Below, one piece after another: positions 1 through 7,793 of a DNA stretch of 64,000 nucleotides. Numbering within the stretch: position 1 is the stretch's first letter; each line of letters begins with the position of its first letter. Below the pieces are notes generated by a model. It saw nothing but the letters and a program-made list of their open reading frames with translations, ran no database searches and had not been told where the DNA came from. The stretch lies in assembly GCA_965227875.1 (NCBI GenBank), contig OZ245783.1, forward strand, positions 4,278,001 to 4,342,000, written 5' to 3'. The position numbers were made by a program, and so were the translations under genes. The stretch comes from G965227875 sp965227875. Its GTDB lineage: Bacteria > Pseudomonadota > Alphaproteobacteria > Rhizobiales > JAJFHC01.

Positions 1-358
1 CTCCGGGTTCGATGAAAAGCAGCACCGCCTTGCCGGTGTTGTGAAGCCGGTCGAGGAGCGCACCCAGTTCGGGACCGTCGATCACCGCCCGGTTGCCGAA
101 CCTCTTCCCGGACCCGTCGGACAGAAGCAGTCCGGTCCGCGTTGCCACGAAGCTGATCGCTTCGCGTCCGTTGAGCGTCATCGGTATCTCGTTGATCTCG
201 CGCATGAGCCGCGCGTGATGTGCGGGTTTGGCCTTCCCGGCGAAGTCCGCGAGCGGCACGAGTATGATGACGGCCAGCAGCACGACAGCGACGAGACCGA
301 GCATGAGGTCGGCGAGCGTGTCGAAGCCTCCGGCATCCTCTGCGGGGTCAGACTGCAT
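1..358 (-). CDS. ExbD/TolR-like protein, C-terminus cut by window edge
   Basis: The 119 visible residues start at the ATG at 358. A short cytoplasmic N-terminus is followed by one membrane segment (about residues 15-38) and then a periplasmic part. The motif TLADLMLGLV carries an Asp at residue 17 where ExbD/TolR proteins have their proton-conducting Asp (PLIDVMLVLL in ExbD). The start overlaps the end of the ExbB-like gene by 11 bp, so the two are probably translationally coupled. In the family, such a protein pairs with an ExbB/MotA-like partner to turn proton flow into work on a periplasmic or outer-membrane target. No target can be named here. A MotB-like role is possible, but the part that would show an OmpA domain lies outside the window. 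Confidence 0.7.
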   Translation of the reverse strand, partial: MQSDPAEDAGGFDTLADLMLGLVAVVLLAVIILVPLADFAGKAKPAHHARLMREINEIPMTLNGREAISFVATRTGLLLSDGSGKRFGNRAVIDGPELGALLDRLHNTGKAVLLFIEPG

Positions 359-1538
359 CCGCGGTGCCTGCATTGGCCGGTTCGAGTGCATTTCGGACCA
401 CCAGGTGGCATTCCGATGCAAGCTCGTTCTCGCGTTTCTCGAGATAGGCCATGGCGAGGGACGCGAGGATGTTGGCGATCAGGCCGAGAAGGGTCGTCTC
501 GAACGCGACGGCGATCCCCGAGAGGCTTTGCGCGATGCCGCGCGAAAACTCCGGCGCTTCGGCCACGGCATCTCCGAAGGTGAGCGGCAGGCCGGAGAGC
601 GCCTGTGTTATGCCCAGCACCGTGCCGAGGAAACCGAGAAGCGGCAGAAAGGTGATCATGGTGCGCACGAAGGCGCGCGAGGCCCTGTCGAGACCGGTAT
701 AGATGTCGAGCCTGGAACGGGTGCGTTCTGCCCGGTCGCCAGTTCGCGGCATGGCCTCGATCACCGCATCCTCGACCATCAGCAGCATGCGGGTGTTGTC
801 GGCAAGGCCCGGGTTCTCGTCCCGCGCGCGGGCCATGATGTCCCGCGGCCCGTAGATCAGCGAATCGTGCTCTTCGGAACGGATCGACAGCCGCTGGAGG
901 GCGTGGAGGTCCCCGAAGTACCGGATGAAGGACTCGGCGATGTACGCCACCACGACGAAAAAGAGAAAAATGATCGCGTGGTGGATGAAGCTGTTTCCGA
1001 AGATGGCGGAAACGAAGGCATTCGCGATCTGGCCCGGGTTCGGCCCGGCGAGCTGGGCCACGAACACGTAGCAGGCGATCGTCAGGAAACCGCCGAAGCA
1101 GAAGGCGGCCGGGATGGACTGGGTCTGGATGCCCGCAAACCGCTTCGAGGCGGCGGCGACCCGCCACGCGTCGGCCGCCCGCATGGCCGACTCCGTGGCC
1201 AGCACGCGGCTTGCGAAAAGCGTCACGAGGAGCTGCGGCCACAGTTCCGTCGCCCTGACCGTGGTCAGCACCTTCATGTCCGCCTGCATCGCTGCCAGGA
1301 AGACCGGATGCACGATGGCGACAGTGGTGGCCGCGACCACGCCTATGCGCATCGCGGCGCGTTGCCAGGAGTGGTTTCGCAACTCGAGCCAGGCGAAACC
1401 CGCCGTGACGAAGGCGATCACGATCCAGATCAGGGCGAGGGCCTCGAGGCCCAGATGGAGGTGTATGCCGGCGTAGAGGGCGAAGGACAGGCTGAAGGCG
1501 ATGACGTAGATCACCAGTTTGAGTCTGTCTATCGGCAT
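348..1538 (-). CDS. MotA/TolQ/ExbB-family proton channel protein
   Basis: This 396-residue protein has several hydrophobic segments in the N-terminal half. In the C-terminal part it carries the family signature: a GFLGTVLGITQAL segment, then AQSLSGIAVAFETTLLGLIA, which corresponds to the conserved Gly-Thr-Val and Thr/Gly helices of MotA/TolQ/ExbB. It is longer than ExbB (about 240) or MotA (about 290) because of extra N-terminal membrane segments. It starts 55 bp after the end of sctV on the same strand and overlaps the ExbD-like gene downstream, so sctV, this gene and the ExbD-like gene look like one operon. Function in secretion is inferred only from that position; a stand-alone envelope-energising pair is the alternative. 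Confidence 0.8.
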   Translation of the reverse strand: MPIDRLKLVIYVIAFSLSFALYAGIHLHLGLEALALIWIVIAFVTAGFAWLELRNHSWQRAAMRIGVVAATTVAIVHPVFLAAMQADMKVLTTVRATELWPQLLVTLFASRVLATESAMRAADAWRVAAASKRFAGIQTQSIPAAFCFGGFLTIACYVFVAQLAGPNPGQIANAFVSAIFGNSFIHHAIIFLFFVVVAYIAESFIRYFGDLHALQRLSIRSEEHDSLIYGPRDIMARARDENPGLADNTRMLLMVEDAVIEAMPRTGDRAERTRSRLDIYTGLDRASRAFVRTMITFLPLLGFLGTVLGITQALSGLPLTFGDAVAEAPEFSRGIAQSLSGIAVAFETTLLGLIANILASLAMAYLEKRENELASECHLVVRNALEPANAGTADAV

Positions 1539-1593
1539 GGGTCGGTCGCCTGTTGAATCGCGGTCACGCCATCGGGTGTGCGTCAGGAGCCGT

Positions 1594-3723
1594 TCATTCG
1601 GCCGCCGCGGCGATCTTGTTCGCGAGCTTGATCCTGTCCAGGGGCTGGACGTTGGCGTTGGGAGAGAGTTCCTGGAAGGAAAGCACGGCCAGATCGGGGA
1701 AGTCGCGCTCCACGATCTTTCGCATGAAGCGTCTTATGTCCATCGGCGCCACGATCACGGGACGTACGGCATGCTGGTGAATATTGCCGATCACGCTCTT
1801 CATCGCGGTGATCATCTGGCGATGCGTATCCGGTGAGAGGGCGAGATAGGAGGCCCCGCTGGTCTGGCGGACCGCCGCCCGCACCTCGTCCTCGATCTCC
1901 TTGGAGATCATGTAGGCCGGGATGATGTTCTGTCCGCCGGAGAACTTGTGGGTGATATAGCGGTTGAGCGCGCTTCTCACGTGCTCGGTCAGCATGATCG
2001 GATCCTTTTCGCGCTGGCCCCATTCGACCAGGGCTTCGAGGATCGTGCGCATGTCGCGGATGGAAATGTCTTCGCTGACGAGGCGCTGCAGCACATCGGT
2101 CACGGTGATTGCGGGCAGGGCCCGGGTCACTTCCTTCACCAGTTCGCCGAAGTTCTTTTCCATCTGGTTGAGGAGATACATCGTCTCCTGGATGCCGATG
2201 AACTCCGAGGCGTGGTTCTTCAGAACATGCGCAAGATGATAGGTGAGCATGCTCGAAAGCGTCATGATCTGGATGCCTGCACGCTCCACCAGGGCGTGGT
2301 GCTTCATCGCGACCCAGTAGCTCGGCGTGTTCGGCAGGAAATCGTCGCCGTGTTCGTACGGAATGTCGAACATCTTCAGGTTGGCTTCGGTCTCGCGCAC
2401 GATGAAGTAACCCGGACGCGCCGCCCCGGACGCGACCGGGATCTCGTTGACGAGGATCCGGTACTCGCCTTCGTTCAGGTTGTCGTTGAGCCGCAAGTGG
2501 ATGCCGGGAAAGGGCACGCCGAGGTCGAAATAGAGCGCCCGCCGCACACGGGCCACCTCGTTGTCGAGTTTCTCGGGCTTGATGGCGCCTCGCACCGCCG
2601 AGGCGATGTCGACGATCAGCGGCACTGTCAGCGCGAAGGTGACCGCTTCCACCCTTTCGCCCACGTCGTCCTTCTTGTCCGGCAGCGAAGGTACGGCGTG
2701 TGATGCTGTTGCGGGCGCGAGCGCGGGCATCTCCTGGGACTGGCGCTGGGACGTCGTGCGCTTGCGCGTGTGGTTCATGTAGAGCCCGCCGAGGCCGGTG
2801 ATCGCGGCAAGCGCCAGGAAGACGACAGTCGGGAACCCGGGCACCAGTGCGAAACCGATGAGAATGCAGCTCGCGATGAGCAGCGCCTTGGGCTCGTTGA
2901 TGAGCTGGGTGGCGATATCGCTGCCCAGGTCCTCGTTTTCCTCCGATGCCACGCGCGTGACGATGAAGCCGGCGGTGATGGAGATGAACAGGGCCGGGAT
3001 CTGGGAGACGAGGCCGTCGCCGATCGTCAGGATCGAGTACCGGTCGAGCGCCTCGCCGGCGGTCATCCCCCTTTGCGTCATGCCGATCGTGATGCCGCCG
3101 ACGATGTTCACCGCGATGATGATCAGACCGGCGATCGCGTCGCCCTTCACGAACTTCATCGCGCCGTCCATGGCGCCGTAGAGCTGGCTTTCCTTCTCGA
3201 GGTGACTGCGCCGCTTCTTGGCCTCGTCCATCTCGATCATGCCGGCGCGCATGTCGGAATCGATCGACATCTGCTTGCCGGGCATGGAGTCCAGCGAGAA
3301 CCTCGCGGACACTTCGGCGACGCGTTCGGACCCCTTGGTGATCACCATGAAGTTCACGATCGTGAGGATCAGAAAGATGACCACCCCGACGATCAGGTTC
3401 CCGGCGACGACGAAATTGCCGAACGTCTCGACGATCTGGCCTGCGTCCGCCTGGAGCAGGATGAGCCGCGTCGTGGTGATCGAAAGCGCCAGACGGAAAA
3501 GGGTCGTGAGCAGCAGGATGGACGGAAAGGCCGAGAACTTGACGACGTCCGACAGGTAGACGGCGACCATCAGGAGGATCGCCGCAAGGCAGAGGTTGAT
3601 GCCGATCAGCACGTCGACGAGCATCGTCGGCAACGGCAGGATCATCATGAAGACAATGCAGATCAGCAGAAACGCCAGGACGACGTCGTTGCGTTTCGAC
3701 AGCATCTGCAGGAATCGTGACAT
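1594..3723 (-). CDS. sctV: Type III secretion export gate protein SctV
   Basis: This 709-residue FHIPEP-family protein forms the nonameric inner-membrane export gate that receives substrates and couples export to proton motive force. The N-terminal half has about eight membrane helices and the highly conserved cytoplasmic loop with FSLDSMPGKQMSIDSDMRAG and a following EMDEAKKRRSHLEKESQLYG segment. The C-terminal half, from about residue 360, is the cytoplasmic domain that forms the substrate-docking ring. Flagellar FlhA is the close alternative. Neighbouring secretin, SctD, needle and SctX/SctY genes, and no flagellar gene in view, support the non-flagellar assignment. It is divergent from sctC across a 445-bp gap. 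Confidence 0.93.
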   Translation of the reverse strand: MSRFLQMLSKRNDVVLAFLLICIVFMMILPLPTMLVDVLIGINLCLAAILLMVAVYLSDVVKFSAFPSILLLTTLFRLALSITTTRLILLQADAGQIVETFGNFVVAGNLIVGVVIFLILTIVNFMVITKGSERVAEVSARFSLDSMPGKQMSIDSDMRAGMIEMDEAKKRRSHLEKESQLYGAMDGAMKFVKGDAIAGLIIIAVNIVGGITIGMTQRGMTAGEALDRYSILTIGDGLVSQIPALFISITAGFIVTRVASEENEDLGSDIATQLINEPKALLIASCILIGFALVPGFPTVVFLALAAITGLGGLYMNHTRKRTTSQRQSQEMPALAPATASHAVPSLPDKKDDVGERVEAVTFALTVPLIVDIASAVRGAIKPEKLDNEVARVRRALYFDLGVPFPGIHLRLNDNLNEGEYRILVNEIPVASGAARPGYFIVRETEANLKMFDIPYEHGDDFLPNTPSYWVAMKHHALVERAGIQIMTLSSMLTYHLAHVLKNHASEFIGIQETMYLLNQMEKNFGELVKEVTRALPAITVTDVLQRLVSEDISIRDMRTILEALVEWGQREKDPIMLTEHVRSALNRYITHKFSGGQNIIPAYMISKEIEDEVRAAVRQTSGASYLALSPDTHRQMITAMKSVIGNIHQHAVRPVIVAPMDIRRFMRKIVERDFPDLAVLSFQELSPNANVQPLDRIKLANKIAAAAE

Positions 3724-4168
3724 GTTCCCTCAATCTCGCGCGTGCGATCACCGATTCCCGCACAGTATAGCGTGTGCGGCGAACGAATGTTCCCTCGCGT
3801 CAATTATCCTTAAAAATCGGGCGCTTGTCCGCTGAAATCTGTGAGCGGAAAACGTTGGCGCCGTCCGATACCTTCGTTTTTTCGTGCAATCTGGCGCATT
3901 GGTACGAGATCGGGAAGAAAACATCCCGGGGCTTTGCTTTCGGGAGAGCCCCCGGATCGACCTTTTTTGAGGGTTAGACGCCGGATTAAATTGCGAATCA
4001 TGGGATCGGCAAAATAAAAGGTTAAGACAGGCGTAAATTAAACCGAACTCAAACAAGAACGCTGCGTTCCACAAGTCGAGTAAACATCGGATGCACAGAC
4101 GGCGGTGACAGGGCCATGGTCCGGCGGCAAGGGGCCGGCGGATCAAAGGTAGATGGGGTATACGTCAC
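3724..4168. other. Divergent promoter region between sctV and sctC
   Basis: No credible coding frame is present in these 445 bases, which are more AT-rich than the flanks near 3800-4080. A dyad CCGCACA-N8-TGTGCGG lies at 3758-3779, about 35 bp ahead of sctV; on the minus strand it contains TATACT, a possible -10 element. The 16-bp operator found in the other divergent regions of the island is not obvious here, so sctV and sctC may be regulated differently. Confidence 0.5.
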
Positions 4169-6586
4169 GTGGCTGCTATACGAGCGTTTGTAGGGCGATG
4201 CGCAGGCATACGTTCGCAAGTACTGGCGGCCGTGGCAGCGCTTCTTCTTGCTGCGGCCTGCAGTTCCGGCCCTCTGAGCAAGGTCACCGAAAGTGCGGAC
4301 AAGGACGCCTGTGCCTTCAAGAAACCCGATGAAGTCACCCAACAGGCGGGTGTCCTCGACGAGGAAACCCTGAGACAGGTCGCCTATTGCGGTTCGGCGC
4401 AGCCCAGGCTGTGGACCGGCGAGGACGAGCGCAAGGGCAACGTGATCGATGCGGACCGCATCAACAATGCCGGCCGTGCGCAGAAACGCAGCAGGACGGG
4501 TTATGTCGCATCCTTCGAACAGGGCGAATTCGAAGGCGGCGGCGAGGGCCTTGCGGGCGGTCCTGGCGGAACGGGCAGCGCACAGGCCATCGCCCAGGAA
4601 ATCCGGGCGGCCGGCGCAAAGGACTTCGAGCCCGACGAGCGGGTGACGATCAACTTCGAGAACCAGAGCCTCGAATTCTTCATCCGCCAGATGCTGGGCG
4701 GCGTTCTCGGCGTCAATTACGTGGCGAACGAGGCGCTCGCCGGAACCGTGACGTTCCGCACCGAGAAACCGGTTCCGAAAATGCAGGTCATACCGATCGT
4801 TCGCGACATTCTCGCGCGCAACGGCCAGGTGATGAAGCTCGTGAACGGCGTCTATCACATAGGCGGTCTCGAGACGATCCAGGCGGTCGAGCGGGCGAGC
4901 CTGATCGGAAAGTCCGGCGAACTCGTTACGCGGGTGATCGACCTGAAGAACCGGGTCTCGCCCAACCTTGGCGAAGTGCTGGAACAGATCGTCCCCGCCG
5001 GGGCCTCGGCCAGCATCACGCCCTCCGGCGACAAGATCGTCATCAAGGCCGCCCCCGAGGACATCGCCCAGGTCGAAAGCCTCGTTCAGGCCCTGTCGAC
5101 GAGCCGGATCGGGCGGGACCTCGTCGCCATCATGCCGCTGGCGGAAAGTTCACCCACGACCGTGGTCAAGCAGGTCAACGAGTTTCTCTCCGCCCAGGCA
5201 GCGGCCGGGTCTCCGATCCTGGCGTCGGTCATTCCGCTCGAAAACCAGCTTGCGGTGCTGATCGGGGCCAAGGGTGAGCGCACGATGAACTCGATGCGCG
5301 CGCTTATCTACCGGCTCGACAAGGATCACGGAGAAGGATCGGAACTGCGCATCATCCCGATCAAGTTCCTGTCGGCCGAAGAGGTGGCCAACCAGTTGTC
5401 GGGCGTGTTCGGCGAGCCCGGCAGCGGTGCGCAGGGTGCGCCGGCGACCACGGGCAACATCGGTACGGATGACGGTTTCCGGTCGAACTCAGGTTCGACG
5501 CGCCGCGACCGCAACCGCTCGTCGGGAACCCAGAATGACGGCATCAGGGCCCCGACGCTGATCGCCAGACGCGACAATGAGGGCAGCAGAAATGACAGCG
5601 GGTCGGACGCGAACGGAAGCGACCGGGCGGAGACGGCAACCGGCCGGTCTTCCGGATCCCGACGCGCGGCAGGCGTCGCGATAAACAACGAAAGCGTCAG
5701 CATCATCGCGGATGTGCGCAACAACGCACTGCTGGTTCACGCGCCCTTCAAGATCTTCAAGCGGATCAAGGAGGTCGTCGAAACCCTTGACGTTCCCCTG
5801 TCCCAGGTCGTCATCGAGGCGACCATTGTCGAGGTCACCATCAACGACCGTCTCCAGTACGGCGTGCAGACCTTCCTCCAGGGCAACGGGTTTGCCGTGA
5901 GGTCGTCCGCCGGCGTGGCGACGACGGATCCCGGCACGTCGGGCCTTGTCGCGAACACGACGAGATCGCACTTCCTGGGCAGCATTCCGGGCCTTGGCGG
6001 CATTTCGGTCCAGATGATCCTGACGGCTTTACAGGAAGTCACGGACGTCAAGGTGATCTCGTCGCCCTACCTGACCGTGCTCGACGGCAAATCCGCTCGC
6101 CTCGTGATCGGCGACGAAATCCCCTTCGCCACGCGATCGCAGGAATCCAACAACCAGGGCACCGTGACGGTCACCAACGAGGTCGAGACGCGCGACACGG
6201 GCATCATCATGACCGTTTCGCCGAAGATACGGCCCGACAACTCGCTGATCCTGAACATCGAGCAGGAAGTCAGCAGTGCGGCGGCATCCGCGGCGGCCGG
6301 CGACCTGACGCCGATCATCTCGACCCGGGAGATTTCGTCCGACGTGTCCGTCCAGTCGGGGCGCACCATCGTGCTCGGCGGCCTCATCCAGGAACGGTCG
6401 GACCTGACCGAAAGCGGGGTTCCCGTCCTGAAGGAAGTGCCGCTCATCGGGGAATTGTTCAAGCAGACGCAGAACAACAACCAGCGCATCGAACTGCTGG
6501 TCCTGATCACGCCGCGGGTGATCCGCAGGTCTTCGCAGATCGAGAAGATCACGGATCTTCTGCGCAGGCAGTTGTCGACATACTGA
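4169..6586 (+). CDS. sctC: Secretin, outer-membrane ring of the T3SS (GspD-like, lipobox)
   Basis: This 805-residue secretin starts at GTG. Its signal ends in a lipobox (LLLAAAC, Cys31), so it is probably an outer-membrane lipoprotein. Order: an N0-like domain (VTINFENQSLEFFIRQML), ring-building domains, a Ser/Gly/Arg-rich low-complexity insertion at about residues 417-507, then the secretin domain. The latter has QVVIEATIVEVTINDRLQYG, LVIGDEIPFATRS, IVLGGLIQERSD (about 734) and PLIGELFKQT with a closing LLVLITPRVIR. The lipobox, length and domain order resemble T2SS GspD more than YscC. It is assigned to the T3SS by its position next to sctV; a true T2SS GspD is the alternative, but no other gsp gene is visible. 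Confidence 0.85.
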   Translation: MAAIRAFVGRCAGIRSQVLAAVAALLLAAACSSGPLSKVTESADKDACAFKKPDEVTQQAGVLDEETLRQVAYCGSAQPRLWTGEDERKGNVIDADRINNAGRAQKRSRTGYVASFEQGEFEGGGEGLAGGPGGTGSAQAIAQEIRAAGAKDFEPDERVTINFENQSLEFFIRQMLGGVLGVNYVANEALAGTVTFRTEKPVPKMQVIPIVRDILARNGQVMKLVNGVYHIGGLETIQAVERASLIGKSGELVTRVIDLKNRVSPNLGEVLEQIVPAGASASITPSGDKIVIKAAPEDIAQVESLVQALSTSRIGRDLVAIMPLAESSPTTVVKQVNEFLSAQAAAGSPILASVIPLENQLAVLIGAKGERTMNSMRALIYRLDKDHGEGSELRIIPIKFLSAEEVANQLSGVFGEPGSGAQGAPATTGNIGTDDGFRSNSGSTRRDRNRSSGTQNDGIRAPTLIARRDNEGSRNDSGSDANGSDRAETATGRSSGSRRAAGVAINNESVSIIADVRNNALLVHAPFKIFKRIKEVVETLDVPLSQVVIEATIVEVTINDRLQYGVQTFLQGNGFAVRSSAGVATTDPGTSGLVANTTRSHFLGSIPGLGGISVQMILTALQEVTDVKVISSPYLTVLDGKSARLVIGDEIPFATRSQESNNQGTVTVTNEVETRDTGIIMTVSPKIRPDNSLILNIEQEVSSAAASAAAGDLTPIISTREISSDVSVQSGRTIVLGGLIQERSDLTESGVPVLKEVPLIGELFKQTQNNNQRIELLVLITPRVIRRSSQIEKITDLLRRQLSTY

Positions 6587-6596
6587 CGGAGGGCGC

Positions 6597-7139
6597 ATGA
6601 CATTTCGCAATCCGGTCAAGAGCGCAGCGAGACAGCCTCGAGCCATTCGGCACGTGCCGCTTCTGGCCATCGTCGCCGCATGTCTCCTTATTCTGCAGGC
6701 CACGCCCGTCCGGTCGGACACGTTCGACCGCCACGTCGACGGGTATGAACTGAACAATGTCGGCCACTACGACAGCGTTCACCAGTTGCTCTACGAGGCG
6801 GAGACGGGGCACCCCGAAGCGGAGTACACGCTTGGCGCCTCCTATCTGATGGGCCATCGCCTCCCGCAGGACTATCACGCCGCGAAGAAATGGCTCTTCC
6901 GCGCGGCCGACAAGGGGCACGTCGAGGCCCAGTACGTCCTGGGCCAGCTTCTCCTTTACGGGCGACGGATCCGGCAGAACCTCGTCTACGCCCACAAGTG
7001 GTTCAACCTGGCCGGAGCGCGCGGACACCAGAAGGCGATCCACTTTCGCCATATCACCGAATCCAAGATGTCGCGGCGACAGGTCCGCAAGGCTCAAAAA
7101 CTGGCGCGACGCTGGATCCCGGCAGCCCCGGGGTTCTGA
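6597..7139 (+). CDS. Exported Sel1-repeat protein
   Basis: This 180-residue protein has an N-terminal signal segment (hydrophobic stretch about 20-38, cleavage likely after VRS). It carries two clear Sel1-like repeats: AEYTLGASYLMGHRLPQDYH with AKKWLFRAADKGH, then AQYVLGQLLLYGRRIRQN with AHKWFNLAGARGH. The C-terminus is basic. It starts 10 bp after the secretin stop with a GGAGGG ribosome-binding site, so it is probably co-expressed with sctC. Sel1 solenoids are protein-binding scaffolds. A role as a periplasmic secretin partner (pilotin-like or peptidoglycan-related) is inference. Confidence 0.75.
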   Translation: MTFRNPVKSAARQPRAIRHVPLLAIVAACLLILQATPVRSDTFDRHVDGYELNNVGHYDSVHQLLYEAETGHPEAEYTLGASYLMGHRLPQDYHAAKKWLFRAADKGHVEAQYVLGQLLLYGRRIRQNLVYAHKWFNLAGARGHQKAIHFRHITESKMSRRQVRKAQKLARRWIPAAPGF

Positions 7140-7227
7140 GACCCTGTAGCGTTGTCCGTTGGTTCCGGTCCCGCATTGCGCTAGTCTCTCAGCGGACGGG
7201 AAGTGACAGTCGACGGGGCGACAGGCA

Positions 7228-7731
7228 ATGGACAACATCGAACGTGCAAACGCCTTGCTGGCGCATTTCGGTTCGGCGTTGAATGCAAAACTCGAGCTTG
7301 ATAGCGACGGTCAACTGGCATTCGAATGCAACAATGGCGTTCTCGTGCTGGTTTCAGCCTACAAGGACAGCCCGCTTGTCCGTTTCGAAAGCGGCGTCCC
7401 GGCGACACCCGGGTCTCTGCCTCATGATGGCCTGCTCCACCTGTTGTCCCTGAACGTCAACCCTGATCTCGCCACGGCCAGGGTCGGTTACGACCCGATG
7501 CAGGACTGCGTGACGCTGCAGGACCATTGCGACCTGGAGGTCGTCGATCCCCAGGAGTTCGCGAACTTCTGTGCCAGCTTCCTGACACGGGCGACCTCAC
7601 TGAGGGCACATGTCGACGAGGCGCAGGCCAGGACCGCATCGAACGACAACCGTGACTCCCGAGTGTCGTTCGGTACAGGCGCGGACGATCGAAGCGGGGT
7701 ATCGTTCCCGGACACGATCATTCGCGTCTGA
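7228..7731 (+). CDS. CesT-like type III secretion chaperone
   Basis: This is a 167-residue acidic protein. The first 130 residues follow the class I chaperone plan: a leading helix (ANALLAHFGSALNA), beta strands (QLAFECNNGVLVLVSA), LLHLLSLNVNPDLATARVGYD, then CVTLQDH strands and a final helix (FANFCASFLTRATSLRAHV). A hydrophilic tail follows and ends in FPDTIIRV. It sits 62 bp ahead of the 1100-residue cargo gene on the same strand, so it probably binds that protein's N-terminal region and keeps it export-competent. The terminal T-I-I-R-V is echoed in two other chaperones of this island. Family call is by pattern and context, not strong identity. Confidence 0.7.
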   Translation: MDNIERANALLAHFGSALNAKLELDSDGQLAFECNNGVLVLVSAYKDSPLVRFESGVPATPGSLPHDGLLHLLSLNVNPDLATARVGYDPMQDCVTLQDHCDLEVVDPQEFANFCASFLTRATSLRAHVDEAQARTASNDNRDSRVSFGTGADDRSGVSFPDTIIRV

Positions 7732-7793
7732 CCGGGAACGGAACAGCGTTTTATCTCCACGTCCGCGGTTGATTGCGCCAAGGAGTATGATCC

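Noticed and set aside
1594..3723. Flagellar FlhA instead of SctV
   Set aside because: The family is shared, but the neighbours (secretin, SctD with FHA domain, needle subunit, SctX/SctY) are those of a non-flagellar system and no flagellar gene is in view.
3758..3779. Another copy of the island operator ahead of sctV
   Set aside because: The dyad has the opposite half-site order (CCGCACA outside) and does not align with the TGTGC-N6-GCACA sites.
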